64,000 nucleotides of DNA from Rhizobium etli_C (GCF_014198605.1 NZ_JACIHU010000002.1); one strand, 5' to 3'; shown: positions 51,074 through 60,500, numbered from the stretch's first letter. Notes: generated by a model from the sequence alone, not told the origin. Made by a program: numbers and translations.

Positions 51074-53980
51074 TCAGGCGCGGATGCCGAGTTCGCGCAA
51101 TGCCGCAGCGTCGCGCGCCGAGACGTCGGGATAATCAGGATCGGAGCCGACATCGGTGGTGATGCGCCAGGAACGCGCGCATTTGACACCTTCGGCGAGC
51201 TTCGGCACGACCGCGACTTCAGGCACTTCGGCCAGGCGGAAGGCTTCCGCCGGACCGGCGTCCGCCTTGATTGTGATGCCCGAGGTGATGCAGACTTCGC
51301 TGAAGTCCTGACCCTCGAGCGCCTTGCGAAGCTCGGCATCGGCGATATGGACGACGGGAGCCGCTTCCAGCGAGGAGCCGATGCGCTTGTCCTTGCGCTC
51401 GATTTCCAGCGCGCCTGTTACCACCGAACGCACGGCGCGGATCTTCTTCCACTTCTCGGCCAGGGCATCATTGCGCCATTCCTTGGCAACAGCGGCAAAC
51501 TGCTCCAGATGCACCGAAACGGCGGACGGATTGCGCGACAGCCAGGCCTCCTCGGTAGTGAAGGGCAGCATCGGGGCAAGCCAGGTCACCATGCAATCGA
51601 AGATCTGCCGGATGACGTGCAGGCTGGCGCGCCGGCGCAGGCTCGACGGCGCGTCGCAATAGAGCGCATCCTTGCGGACATCGAAATAGAAGGCCGAAAG
51701 CTCAACATTGGCGAAATCGATCAATGCGCGGGCGATCTTCTTGAAATCGAACGCGTCGTAGTTTTCGCGCACCAGCTGATCGAGCTCGGCGAGACGATGC
51801 AGCATCAGCTGCTCCAGCTCCGGCAGATCCGCAAGCGCGATCTCCTCGCCCTTGTCGTGGGCCAGCGTGCCGAGCATCCAGCGGATGGTGTTGCGCAGCT
51901 TGCGATAGGCATCGACATTGGTCTGGATGATCGTCTTGCCGACGCGCAGGTCGTCGGCATAGTCCGAGGTCATCACCCAGAGGCGCAGGATATCGGCGCC
52001 GGCATCCTTCATCACCTCCTGCGGGGCGGTGACGTTGCCCTTCGACTTCGACATCTTCTCGCCCTTCTCGTCCATGGTGAAGCCATGGGTGAGGACGGCG
52101 TCGTAAGGCGCGCGGCCGCGGGTGGCAGCCGATTCCAACAGCGAGGAATGGAACCAGCCGCGATGCTGGTCGGAGCCTTCGAGATAGAGGTCGGCCGGCC
52201 ACTTCAGGTCCGGGCGGTCCTCCAGCGTGAAGGTGTGCGTCGAACCCGAATCGAACCAGACGTCGAGGATATCCATGACCTGCGACCACTTCGCCGGGTC
52301 ATGCTCGTTGCCGAGGAACCGCTCCTTGGCGCCTTCGGCAAACCAGGCGTCGGCGCCTTCGGCGTCGAAGGCCTCGAGGATGCGGGCGTTGACGGCCTCA
52401 TCCTGCAGCACGACGCCGTGTTCATCGACGAAGACGCAGATCGGCACGCCCCAGGCGCGCTGACGGGAAAGCACCCAGTCCGGGCGCTGCTCGATCATGG
52501 CGCGCAGGCGGTTCTGGCCGGCGGCCGGCACGAAGCGGGTATCGTCGATCGCCGTGAGCGCACGGCTGCGCAGCGTCGTTCCATCCGGCAGCGTCTTGTC
52601 CATATAGACGAACCATTGCGGCGTGTTGCGGAAGATGACCGGCTTCTTGGAGCGCCAGGAATGCGGATACTGGTGCTTCAGGCGGCCGCGGGCAAAGAGC
52701 GCGCTGCGCTCGATCAGCGCCTTGATGACGCAGTCGTTGGCATCGCCCTTCTTGCCGTTGTCATCGATGACGCGCGCGCCTTCGAGGCCGGGGGCATCCG
52801 ATGTGTAGAAGCCGCCGTCGTCGACCGGGAACGGGATCTTGGTCTCGATGCCGCGCGCGTCGATCTCGCGGGCATGCGCCATCCAGACGTCGAAATCTTC
52901 GCGGCCGTGGCTGGGTGCGGTATGAACGAAGCCGGTACCGGCATCGTCGGTGACATGGTCGCCCTCGAGCAGCGGCACGGCAAATTCATAGCCGTCTCCC
53001 AGACCCTTGAGTGGATGCGCGCAGGTGATGGCAGCGAGATCGGCAGCCGTAACATCGGCAAGACGCTTGTACTGCAGCTTCGCCTTGGCAAAGGATTCCT
53101 CGGCCAGCTGATCGGCAAAGATCAGCTTCTCGCCCGGGCGCGGGCCAAAATCATTTTCGGCAGCCGTGACTTCGTAAAGGCCGTAGGCAACGCGCGAGGA
53201 ATAGGCGACCGCCCGGTTGCCGGGGATCGTCCAGGGCGTGGTCGTCCAGATGACGACGGAGGCATCCTTCACGCCGTCGGGACCTTTCCCGACCGGGAAC
53301 TTCACCCAGATCGTGTCGCTCTCGTAATCGTGGTATTCGACTTCGGCTTCGGCAAGCGCGGTGCGCTCGACCACCGACCACATGATGGGCTTGGAGCCGC
53401 GATAGAGCTGGCCGCTGGCGGCGATCTTCAACAGCTCGCCGGCGATGCGGCTCTCCGCGTGAAAATTCATCGTCAGATACGGGTTGTCGAAATCGCCGAC
53501 GATGCCGAGGCGCTGGAATTCGTCGCCCTGGACCTTGATCCATTTTTCGGCATAGGCGCGGCACTCGCGGCGGAACTCGATCATCGCCGCCGGCTCCTTG
53601 AGATCCGGCTTGGCCTTGCCCTTGGCGCGGTAGTTCTCCTCCTCGATCTTCCATTCGATCGGCAGGCCGTGGCAATCCCAGCCGGGCACGTAGTTGGCGT
53701 CATAGCCGCGCATCTGGAACGAACGGTTGATGACGTCCTTGAGGATTTTGTTCAGCGCATGGCCGATATGGATGTTGCCGTTGGCATAGGGCGGGCCGTC
53801 ATGCAGGACGAATTTTTCGCGGCCGGCAGCAGAGGCGCGCAATTTCTTGTAGAGATCCATCTCCTGCCAGCGCTTGACGAGCTCCGGCTCCTTCTGCGGC
53901 AGGCCGGCGCGCATCGGGAAATCGGTTTCGGGCAGATAGAGGGTCTTCGAGTAATCGATTTTTTCGGCTGTGTCGGTCAT
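51074..53980 (-). CDS. ileS: Isoleucyl-tRNA synthetase
   Basis: A 968-residue class Ia synthetase. The HIGH motif is GNIHIGH near 68-74, and KMSKS occurs in GEKMSKSKGNV. The large CP1 editing domain lies between. At the C-terminus, where many bacterial enzymes carry a four-cysteine zinc ribbon, only one cysteine (KCARSW) remains, as in other alphaproteobacteria. Antisense frames over the gene, including a 939-codon one, are shadows. Confidence 0.97.
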   Translation of the reverse strand: MTDTAEKIDYSKTLYLPETDFPMRAGLPQKEPELVKRWQEMDLYKKLRASAAGREKFVLHDGPPYANGNIHIGHALNKILKDVINRSFQMRGYDANYVPGWDCHGLPIEWKIEEENYRAKGKAKPDLKEPAAMIEFRRECRAYAEKWIKVQGDEFQRLGIVGDFDNPYLTMNFHAESRIAGELLKIAASGQLYRGSKPIMWSVVERTALAEAEVEYHDYESDTIWVKFPVGKGPDGVKDASVVIWTTTPWTIPGNRAVAYSSRVAYGLYEVTAAENDFGPRPGEKLIFADQLAEESFAKAKLQYKRLADVTAADLAAITCAHPLKGLGDGYEFAVPLLEGDHVTDDAGTGFVHTAPSHGREDFDVWMAHAREIDARGIETKIPFPVDDGGFYTSDAPGLEGARVIDDNGKKGDANDCVIKALIERSALFARGRLKHQYPHSWRSKKPVIFRNTPQWFVYMDKTLPDGTTLRSRALTAIDDTRFVPAAGQNRLRAMIEQRPDWVLSRQRAWGVPICVFVDEHGVVLQDEAVNARILEAFDAEGADAWFAEGAKERFLGNEHDPAKWSQVMDILDVWFDSGSTHTFTLEDRPDLKWPADLYLEGSDQHRGWFHSSLLESAATRGRAPYDAVLTHGFTMDEKGEKMSKSKGNVTAPQEVMKDAGADILRLWVMTSDYADDLRVGKTIIQTNVDAYRKLRNTIRWMLGTLAHDKGEEIALADLPELEQLMLHRLAELDQLVRENYDAFDFKKIARALIDFANVELSAFYFDVRKDALYCDAPSSLRRRASLHVIRQIFDCMVTWLAPMLPFTTEEAWLSRNPSAVSVHLEQFAAVAKEWRNDALAEKWKKIRAVRSVVTGALEIERKDKRIGSSLEAAPVVHIADAELRKALEGQDFSEVCITSGITIKADAGPAEAFRLAEVPEVAVVPKLAEGVKCARSWRITTDVGSDPDYPDVSARDAAALRELGIRA

Positions 53981-54262
53981 ATCGGGACAATCGTTTCTGG
54001 CGGCCCAGAAAGGGGCGCAACGGGTATGAAAAAGCTGGTGACGGAAGCGCTTGTATCCAAGCGCCGAAAACCCGGACCTCCCGGCCGCTTAGCGCGCGCG
54101 GAAGGCCGGGCCGATAATTCGCATCGTGATCGCCAGCCGAAATTTTCTCATCGGGCCGGTTCATAGGCGTTTTTCGGCGGAAAAGGAAGAGAAGAATTCT
54201 GCGATGCGATCGCCGGGGCGCCGAGGTTTTTGCACACGAAGGACGCCGCGCTGACCACGACC
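53981..54262. other. Intergenic region upstream of ileS
   Basis: The 282 bases contain a perfect seven-base hairpin GCGCTTG-tatc-CAAGCGC (54047-54064) and a GC-rich inverted segment (CCCGGCCGC...GCGG.AGGCCGGG, about 54077-54109). They could end ribF transcription or form an ileS leader. A T-box is not expected in this phylum and none is seen. Confidence 0.4.
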
Positions 54263-55246
54263 TCAGGAAAAGCAAAGCTTCCGGTCGAGTTCGCCGAGCG
54301 GCTTGACACCCGCCAGCAGAGCCCTCGCCTCCTCCTCGTCGCGCTTGATCTGGGCGACGAGCGGATCGAGGCCGTCGAATTTCAATTCCGGTCTAATATA
54401 ACCGAAGAAGGAGACGGCGCAGAGCTGGCCGTAGAGATCGCCGCTGAAATCGAAAACATAGGTTTCGAGCAGCGGCGCGCCGTTTTCCGTCACCGTCGGG
54501 CGGCGGCCGTAGCTTGCGACCGCATCGTGGAGCGTTCCGTTCTGGCGGCGGAAGCGGACCGCGTAGATGCCGGCGGCAAGCTCGGCCTCCGGCGGCAGGC
54601 GCATGTTGGCGGTGGGAAAGCCAAGCTGCCGGCCGAGCTTTTCGCCGTCGATCACCTCGGCCTCGACCGTATAGCGGTAACCCAGCATGCCGGCGACTTC
54701 GCTGACACTGCCCTCCTTCAGCAGCGCGCGAATATGGCTCGAAGAGACGACATCGGCGTTTTCGTCGCGGAAGGCATCGATCAGGGTGACGCCGAAGCCG
54801 TAGGTCTGGCCGGCATTCATCAGGAAGGCCGGGCCGCCTTCGCGGTTGCGGCCGAAATGGAAATCGAAGCCGGTGACGACTTCGGAGGCGCCGAGCCAAT
54901 CCTTCAGGATCGAATGAATGAAGTCATCGGCCGAGCGCTGCGAGAAATCGTAGTCGAAGGGATATTCGATGACGGCGTTGAAGCCGAGCGTCTCCAGAAT
55001 ACGGGCCTTGAGCGGCGCGGGCGTCAGGCGGAAGACCGGCTGCTCAGGCCGGAACACCGTGCGCGGATGCGGCTCGAAGGTCAGCACTAAGGCCGGAATG
55101 CCGCGCGCCCTGGCGATCTCAAGCGCGCGGTTCAGCACCGATTGATGACCGCGATGCACACCGTCGAAATTGCCGATGGCAATCACTCCGCCCTTGAGAT
55201 GGGCGGGCAAGGGATCGCGGGTTTCATTGCGGTGGAAGACGGTCAT
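54263..55246 (-). CDS. ribF: Bifunctional riboflavin kinase / FAD synthetase
   Basis: A 327-residue RibF making FMN and FAD. The N-terminal adenylyltransferase domain has IGNFDGVHRGHQ near 25-36 and GFDFHFGRNREG; the C-terminal riboflavin kinase domain has RQLGFPTANM and the DLYGQ region. ATG 55246 (MTVFHRNETRD) is taken; the frame opens at 55285, overlapping the upstream HAD gene. It is co-directional with ileS downstream. Confidence 0.95.
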   Translation of the reverse strand: MTVFHRNETRDPLPAHLKGGVIAIGNFDGVHRGHQSVLNRALEIARARGIPALVLTFEPHPRTVFRPEQPVFRLTPAPLKARILETLGFNAVIEYPFDYDFSQRSADDFIHSILKDWLGASEVVTGFDFHFGRNREGGPAFLMNAGQTYGFGVTLIDAFRDENADVVSSSHIRALLKEGSVSEVAGMLGYRYTVEAEVIDGEKLGRQLGFPTANMRLPPEAELAAGIYAVRFRRQNGTLHDAVASYGRRPTVTENGAPLLETYVFDFSGDLYGQLCAVSFFGYIRPELKFDGLDPLVAQIKRDEEEARALLAGVKPLGELDRKLCFS

Positions 55247-55260
55247 CGGCTGGCTTCTCT

Positions 55261-56109
55261 TTATGCAAGGCGCGGCATCCACCACTTCGGCGCGGCGTTT
55301 TCCCGCTCGAGATAGGCGTTGAGGATTGCCTCGTCGGTTTCGCCGTTCAAGGTGTATTCCTTGGCGTGGATCCCGCCGCTGATGTAGAGAAGGTCGAGGC
55401 CAAAATTCAAGGCACCGCGGACGTCGGTCGGCATGCCGTCGCCGATCGCCAGCACGCGCTCGACCGGCACCTCGCCGCGAAGTTCGCGGGCGGCGGCAAG
55501 CGTCGCCTCGTAAATCGGCCGGTGCGGTTTGCCGGCGATGCGGGTCTTGCCGCCGAGCTGCTCGTAATAGGCGGCCATGGCGCCGGCGCAGGGAATGATG
55601 CGATGGCCGCGCTCGACGACGAGGTCGGGATTGGCGCAGATCATCGGCACTGCGCGCGCCTGAAAATCCAGAAGCATGTCGGTGTAATCCTCCGGCTTCT
55701 CGGTCTCATCGTCGAAAAAGCCGGTGCAGACGAGCGATTGCGCTTCACCTGATGGCACCCGCTCGACGCCGATGCCTTCGAGAAGCGCCTTGTCGCGCTC
55801 GGGGCCGAGCAGAAAGACCGTCTTCGGCCCCTCGGAAATCAGCCCGCGCGTGACGTCGCCCGAGGTGACGATCCTGTCATAGGCGCTGTCGGGCACGCCG
55901 ATATGACGCAGCTGCTCGACGACTTGCCAGGAAAGCCGCGGCGAGTTGGTGATGAGGACGACGGCGAGGCCGCTCTCGCGGGCGGCCTGAAGGGCCGCGG
56001 CAGCCTTGGGGAACGGATCGACGCCGTTGTGAACGACTCCCCAGACATCACAGAGCACCACATCATAGCGATCCGTGATCTCAGAGAAGGTTTCTATCCG
56101 CTTGGCCAT
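55261..56109 (-). CDS. TIGR01459-type HAD hydrolase
   Basis: A 282-residue HAD superfamily IIA hydrolase. Motif I is LCDVWGVVHNG near 19-29, VLITNSPRLSW is motif II, and GKPHRPIYEATL and IGDGMPTDVRGA are motifs III-IV. Relatives are NagD and 4-nitrophenylphosphatase. ATG 56109 (MAKRIETFSE) is used; the frame opens at 56193. It ends 14 bases before ribF and is probably co-transcribed, the usual alphaproteobacterial pairing. Confidence 0.92.
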   Translation of the reverse strand: MAKRIETFSEITDRYDVVLCDVWGVVHNGVDPFPKAAAALQAARESGLAVVLITNSPRLSWQVVEQLRHIGVPDSAYDRIVTSGDVTRGLISEGPKTVFLLGPERDKALLEGIGVERVPSGEAQSLVCTGFFDDETEKPEDYTDMLLDFQARAVPMICANPDLVVERGHRIIPCAGAMAAYYEQLGGKTRIAGKPHRPIYEATLAAARELRGEVPVERVLAIGDGMPTDVRGALNFGLDLLYISGGIHAKEYTLNGETDEAILNAYLERENAAPKWWMPRLA

Positions 56110-56322
56110 TCCAATATCCCGAGTTGCTGCAGTCACCGGTGACATTGCAAAGGCGCGGGAGGATGGCAAGGCATTTTCTTCGCCATCGGCCACCGCAAAG
56201 CTCAGTCGCGGCGATCCGGCGCGTGATCGGCAAGGCTCGGCCGCGGCAGAGGTTCGGCGGAAATCTCCGGCATTTCTCCGGTCTCTTCACAATTCTGGCA
56301 CAAAAATTCGTGATTGCTCTCA

Positions 56323-56350
56323 TTGACTCCTATCGGAGCCATCCCTAAAT
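56323..56350 (+). promoter_or_regulatory. Candidate groESL promoter
   Basis: TTGACT (56323-56328), 16 bases, CTAAAT (56345-56350). It lies just before the CIRCE element, as expected for an HrcA-repressed vegetative promoter. A separate heat-shock sigma promoter may also exist but is not obvious. Confidence 0.5.
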
Positions 56351-56358
56351 GCACGTCG

Positions 56359-56385
56359 CTAGCACTCACCGCAAGAGAGTGCTAA
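56359..56385 (+). promoter_or_regulatory. CIRCE operator (HrcA binding site)
   Basis: CTAGCACTC-ACCGCAAGA-GAGTGCTAA. The consensus TTAGCACTC-N9-GAGTGCTAA is met with one mismatch in the left arm. It is 59 bases before the groES start. Confidence 0.92.
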
Positions 56386-56443
56386 CACCTATCCATGTGG
56401 GCCGCTCCGGCCTGCGAATGTCATTCGATCGAGGGATTAGACA

Positions 56444-56740
56444 ATGGCAAGCACCAATTTCCGTCCGCTTCACGACCGCGTCGTCGTTCGTCGCGTCGAG
56501 TCCGAAGAGAAGACCAAGGGCGGGATCATCATTCCCGACACCGCCAAGGAAAAGCCGCAGGAAGGCGAAATCGTCGCCGTCGGTTCCGGCGCTCGTGACG
56601 AGTCCGGCAAGGTCGTCGCACTCGACGTCAAGGCTGGCGACCGCGTGCTGTTCGGCAAGTGGTCCGGCACCGAAGTCAAGATCAACGGCGAAGACCTTCT
56701 GATCATGAAGGAAGCCGACATCATGGGCATCATCGGCTGA
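56444..56740 (+). CDS. groES: Co-chaperonin GroES
   Basis: The 98-residue 10-kDa co-chaperonin that caps GroEL. FRPLHDRVVVRRVESEEKTKGGIIIPD contains the mobile loop and conserved core; KWSGTEVKINGEDLLIMKEADIMG ends it. It is the first gene of groES-groEL, under a CIRCE element. Confidence 0.98.
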   Translation: MASTNFRPLHDRVVVRRVESEEKTKGGIIIPDTAKEKPQEGEIVAVGSGARDESGKVVALDVKAGDRVLFGKWSGTEVKINGEDLLIMKEADIMGIIG

Positions 56741-56770
56741 TTGGCCGATCCGCTTTCCCGAAATGACTGA

Positions 56771-56784
56771 CGGGCTTTTGCCCG
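56771..56784 (+). other. Intercistronic hairpin in groES-groEL
   Basis: CGGGC-TTTT-GCCCG, a five-pair stem in the 71-base gap. Cleavage of the groESL message between the genes is reported for Agrobacterium; this stem is a candidate site here. Confidence 0.5.
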
Positions 56785-56811
56785 AACAAATCGAATTCAG
56801 GAGTCACAAAC

Positions 56812-58449
56812 ATGGCAGCTAAAGAAATCAAGTTTGGCCGCACCGCGCGCGAAAAGATGCTGCGCGGCGTCGACATTCTCGCCGATGCAGTCAAGGTCAC
56901 GCTCGGCCCGAAGGGTCGTAACGTCATCATCGACAAGTCCTTCGGCGCGCCGCGCATCACCAAGGACGGCGTTTCCGTCGCCAAGGAAATCGAACTCGAA
57001 GACAAGTTCGAAAACATGGGCGCCCAGATGGTCCGCGAAGTTGCTTCGAAGACCAACGACATCGCCGGCGACGGCACCACGACTGCAACCGTTCTTGCCC
57101 AGGCGATCGTTCGCGAAGGCGCCAAGGCCGTTGCCGCCGGCATGAACCCGATGGACCTGAAGCGCGGCATCGATCTCGCCGTCGCCGAAGTCGTCAAGGA
57201 TCTCCAGGCCAAGGCCAAGAAGATCAACACCTCGGAAGAAGTCGCCCAGGTCGGCACGATCTCGGCAAACGGCGAGCGCCAGGTTGGCCTCGACATTGCC
57301 GAAGCCATGCAGAAGGTCGGCAACGAAGGCGTCATCACGGTTGAAGAAGCCAAGACCGCCGAAACCGAACTCGAAGTCGTCGAAGGCATGCAGTTCGACC
57401 GCGGCTACCTCAGCCCCTACTTCGTCACCAACCCGGAAAAGATGGTTGCCGACCTCGAAGACGTCTTCATTCTCCTCCACGAGAAGAAGCTCTCGAACCT
57501 GCAGTCGATGCTCCCGGTTCTCGAAGCCGTCGTCCAGACCGGCAAGCCGCTCCTCATCATCGCTGAAGACGTCGAAGGCGAAGCCCTTGCTACGCTCGTC
57601 GTCAACAAGCTGCGCGGCGGCCTGAAGATCGCTGCCGTCAAGGCCCCTGGCTTCGGCGACCGCCGCAAGGCCATGCTCGAAGACATCGCCATCCTGACGG
57701 GCGGCACCGTGATCTCCGAAGACCTCGGCATCAAGCTCGAAAGCGTCACGCTCGACATGCTCGGCCGTGCCAAGAAGGTTTCGATCTCCAAGGAAAACAC
57801 CACGATCGTCGACGGTTCGGGCGCCAAGTCCGACATCGAAGGCCGTGTTGCCCAGATCAAGGCCCAGATCGAAGAAACCACCTCCGACTACGACCGCGAG
57901 AAGCTGCAGGAACGCCTTGCCAAGCTCGCCGGCGGCGTTGCCGTCATCCGCGTCGGCGGCTCGACCGAAGTCGAAGTCAAGGAAAAGAAGGACCGCATCG
58001 ACGACGCCCTCAACGCGACGCGCGCTGCCGTTCAGGAAGGCATCGTACCGGGCGGCGGCGTTGCCCTGCTGCGCTCCTCCGTCAAGATCACCTCCAAGGG
58101 TATCAACGACGACCAGGAAGCCGGCGTCAACATCGTTCGCCGCGCGCTGCAGGCTCCGGCCCGCCAGATCGCTGAGAACGCAGGCGACGAAGCCTCGATC
58201 GTTGTCGGCAAGATCCTCGACAAGGATCAGGACAACTGGGGTTACAACGCCCAGACCGGCGAATATGGCGACATGATCGGCATGGGCATCATCGACCCGG
58301 TCAAGGTCGTTCGCACCGCCCTGCAGGATGCCGCTTCCGTCGCATCGCTGCTGATCACCACCGAAGCCATGATCGCCGAGCTGCCGAAGAAGGACGCTCC
58401 GGCTATGCCGGGCGGCATGGGTGGAATGGGCGGAATGGACATGATGTGA
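56812..58449 (+). CDS. groEL: Chaperonin GroEL
   Basis: The 545-residue 60-kDa chaperonin. ATP-site motifs are KVTLGPKGRNV near 28-38 and GDGTTTATVLA near 86-96; the C-terminus ends in the Gly-Gly-Met repeats (GGMGGMGGMDMM). It is preceded by AGGAG and followed by a strong terminator. Rhizobia usually have several groEL copies; this CIRCE-linked one is likely the housekeeping copy. Confidence 0.98.
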   Translation: MAAKEIKFGRTAREKMLRGVDILADAVKVTLGPKGRNVIIDKSFGAPRITKDGVSVAKEIELEDKFENMGAQMVREVASKTNDIAGDGTTTATVLAQAIVREGAKAVAAGMNPMDLKRGIDLAVAEVVKDLQAKAKKINTSEEVAQVGTISANGERQVGLDIAEAMQKVGNEGVITVEEAKTAETELEVVEGMQFDRGYLSPYFVTNPEKMVADLEDVFILLHEKKLSNLQSMLPVLEAVVQTGKPLLIIAEDVEGEALATLVVNKLRGGLKIAAVKAPGFGDRRKAMLEDIAILTGGTVISEDLGIKLESVTLDMLGRAKKVSISKENTTIVDGSGAKSDIEGRVAQIKAQIEETTSDYDREKLQERLAKLAGGVAVIRVGGSTEVEVKEKKDRIDDALNATRAAVQEGIVPGGGVALLRSSVKITSKGINDDQEAGVNIVRRALQAPARQIAENAGDEASIVVGKILDKDQDNWGYNAQTGEYGDMIGMGIIDPVKVVRTALQDAASVASLLITTEAMIAELPKKDAPAMPGGMGGMGGMDMM

Positions 58450-58496
58450 TAGGCGAAAGCCGTCACTGACATCCATTCCGGTACATCCGGAATAGG

Positions 58497-58526
58497 AAGG
58501 GCGGCCTTCGGGTCGCCCTTTTCTTT
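58497..58526 (+). terminator. Rho-independent terminator of groESL
   Basis: AAGGGCGGCC-ttcg-GGTCGCCCTT followed by TTCTTTT: ten pairs (one G-T) with a UUCG-type loop and T-rich tail. Confidence 0.9.
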
Positions 58527-58653
58527 TGCGCCTAATTTCTGCCGCAGCCGATTCGATCCGTTGCGCGCAATTTTGTGCCCTACATCGCATTTGCCGTCGG
58601 GCCAAGCTTTCGCGAGGCTTGCGTCGGTGCTTGTTTTTCTCTCGACTCAACAT

Positions 58654-58690
58654 GCGGGAGGTCGTTGTCTTGCGACCATATATCTCCCGC
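58654..58690. other. Nested inverted repeat, possible structured RNA
   Basis: Outer arms GCGGGAG (58654-58660) and CTCCCGC (58684-58690) enclose inner arms GGTCG (58660-58664) and CGACC (58673-58677). The CTCCCGC segment on the plus strand could pair with ribosome binding sites. Confidence 0.35.
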
Positions 58691-59071
58691 CAAGTGGGAT
58701 GAAACGTTGGAAAAGCGCTGAAAATTGAACTCCCGGCCTCCATTCTCGCCAAGCAGCGCGGGGACGCCGACATCTCCGGCAAAGGATCTCGATGCGAACG
58801 CCCCTTAAAAAGCCGTTGCCGTTTGTGCAAAAGCTCCTATAAATCCGCGCTGCAATTGAAGCGCGCCCGGCGATCATTTTCGCTGTCAGACGAGCGCGGG
58901 AAGGCGATGCCAGAATGGTCGGCTGCGAAGGGGCTCCGGTTCGGAGGCTCGGATGGCCGCGGCAATGATCGCCGGTATGGGCGCGGGCATTATGCCCGAT
59001 GCTGCATAAGCCTGTGTCTAGTGTTTGCCGAGCGTGCGGCGGAGGAGCCGCATGCGAACGAGGGAACGCCC

Positions 59072-59518
59072 GTGTTCAAGATTGCCAAAGCCAATGCAGC
59101 CGTGCCGTTGCTGCCCGGCTCGATGAACGACAACAATCAACAGCAGGAGATGCTGGCCCAGTTTTCCGTTTCCGAAAGCTGGACCGGGGATCTGTCGAGC
59201 GGCGTGCTTCGTCTGGGCAAGTGGAGCGCCATGCTGCACGGCCTCTCCGCAGAGGAATGCGGACTGCTGAACCTGATACGATGCTACGATTCCGGAGATC
59301 GCAGTCACGTGCTGGAACTGTTCGAACAGGCGGCCACACACTGCTCCTCCTTCTGCTTTTCGACGACGATCATCATGCCGAACGGCTTGCGCCAGCCGCT
59401 GTTCTGCATGGGCGAGTCAAACGGGCTCGAAGAGAAATACAGCGGCAGCATGGCCGGCGTTTTCGTCTTTCCGCGTTTCAAGCTCGAAGGCGCAAGGCAG
59501 ATTACCAACCGGCAATAG
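59072..59518 (+). CDS. PAS-like domain protein, hypothetical
   Basis: A 148-residue protein. GTG 59072 is preceded by GAGGGAACG; the frame opens at 58823 without support. Residues ~38-130 have a PAS-like order: SSGVLRLGKWSAMLHGLSAEE, then IRCYDSGDRSHVLELFEQA and FSTTIIMPNGLRQPLFCMGE. No output domain follows, so it may be a free-standing sensor or adapter. It lies 620 bases after groEL and is convergent with the glutathione transferase gene. Confidence 0.7.
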   Translation: MFKIAKANAAVPLLPGSMNDNNQQQEMLAQFSVSESWTGDLSSGVLRLGKWSAMLHGLSAEECGLLNLIRCYDSGDRSHVLELFEQAATHCSSFCFSTTIIMPNGLRQPLFCMGESNGLEEKYSGSMAGVFVFPRFKLEGARQITNRQ

Positions 59519-59566
59519 AGCCGGTCGGACGAAATAACTGCTGAAAAAGCCGGCCAATTTCTCTTT

Positions 59567-59645
59567 CGTCATGCTCGGGCTTGTCCCGAGTATCTGCCTC
59601 GGGTCGATAGCGCAGCAGATCCTCGGCACGAGGCCGAGGATGACG
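59567..59645. repeat. Inverted repeat of the CGTCAT family (family C, copy 2)
   Basis: CGTCATGCTCGGGCTTGTCC...CTCGGCACGAGGCCGAGGATGACG: outer arms CGTCAT-CCTCGG-like match, related to the element at 18930-19020. It lies between two convergent genes. Confidence 0.65.
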
Positions 59646-59724
59646 TTGGCGGGGGGAAGCCGAAGGTTGCCATATATTGAGGGCCGCTCCCGAGAGCAGC
59701 CTTTGCGCTTTCCGGAACCGTCGA

Positions 59725-60435
59725 CTACTCCGGCTTGACCGGAATATTGAGGCCCCTGGCGCTGGCCGGACGGGCGATGCAGCGTTCCAGCCAATCGGAA
59801 ACGGCGGGGAAACTCGCATAGTCCAGGACCTCGCGGCCTCCATAGAAGATATCGGCGCCGCGGACCCAGGTGAAGGTGGTGATGTCGGCAATCGTATACA
59901 GGTCGCCCATGATCCACTGCCGACCTCTCAGCCTGCCTTCGAGGACGCCGAGCAGCCGTTTGGATTCATCGCGATAGCGCTCCACGGGATAGGAATTGTT
60001 GGCGACCTTGTCGGCGGCGGATTTGTAGAAATGGCCGAACTGACCGAACATCGGGCCGATGCCGGCCATCTGGAAAAACACCCACTGAATGCATTCATAG
60101 CGGCCGGCGGCATCCGCAGGAATGAGCCTGCCGGTCTTTTCCGCGAGATAGAGCAGGATAGCGCCCGATTCGAACAGCCCGATCGGTTTGCCGTCAGGCC
60201 CGTTCGGATCGAGGATTGCCGGAATGCGGCCGTTGGGATTGAGAGATTCGAATTCGGGTGATTTCTGCTCGTTGGCGTCGAAGGAAATATAATGCGGCTC
60301 ATAGGCGAGGCCGAGTTCCTCGAGCGCAACCGACACCTTCACCCCGTTCGGCGTCTGCAGCGAATAGAGCTGGATGATGTCGGGATTTTTCGCCGGCCAT
60401 CGCCTCGTGACCGGAAAAGCGGAAAGATCTGCCAT
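59725..60435 (-). CDS. Nu-class-like glutathione S-transferase
   Basis: A 236-residue GST. The N-terminal thioredoxin-fold domain has SLQTPNGVKVSVALEELGL near 29-47, the TPNG-type start of nu-class (YfcG/YghU, Ure2p-like) enzymes, then NPNGRIPAILDP and LFESGAILLYLAEKTG. The C-terminal helical domain follows to 225. ATG 60435 has GGAG before it; the frame opens at 60492. Such enzymes reduce disulfides or peroxides with glutathione. It is divergent from the DoxX gene. Confidence 0.9.
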   Translation of the reverse strand: MADLSAFPVTRRWPAKNPDIIQLYSLQTPNGVKVSVALEELGLAYEPHYISFDANEQKSPEFESLNPNGRIPAILDPNGPDGKPIGLFESGAILLYLAEKTGRLIPADAAGRYECIQWVFFQMAGIGPMFGQFGHFYKSAADKVANNSYPVERYRDESKRLLGVLEGRLRGRQWIMGDLYTIADITTFTWVRGADIFYGGREVLDYASFPAVSDWLERCIARPASARGLNIPVKPE

Positions 60436-60500
60436 CGGAGTCTCCATGTTAGGCGCCGACCATAGGAGACGAGGCTGCGGAAACGCAAGCAAGGCATCGT

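Larger units (their letters stand above)
58450..59071. other. Long intergenic region with terminator and nested hairpin
   Basis: The 622 bases hold the groEL terminator (58497-58526) and a nested inverted repeat (58654-58690). A frame continuous with the next gene extends to 58823, but its upstream codons look non-coding. No other gene is seen; a small RNA is possible. Confidence 0.5.

Noticed and set aside
51347..54166. 939-codon plus-strand frame over ileS
   Set aside because: Shadow of ileS; low-complexity product and no start signal.
53981..54262. T-box riboswitch before ileS
   Set aside because: T-boxes are not expected in alphaproteobacteria and no T-box sequence or antiterminator is present.
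56797..58830. 677-codon antisense frame over groEL
   Set aside because: Shadow of a highly expressed gene with strong codon bias.
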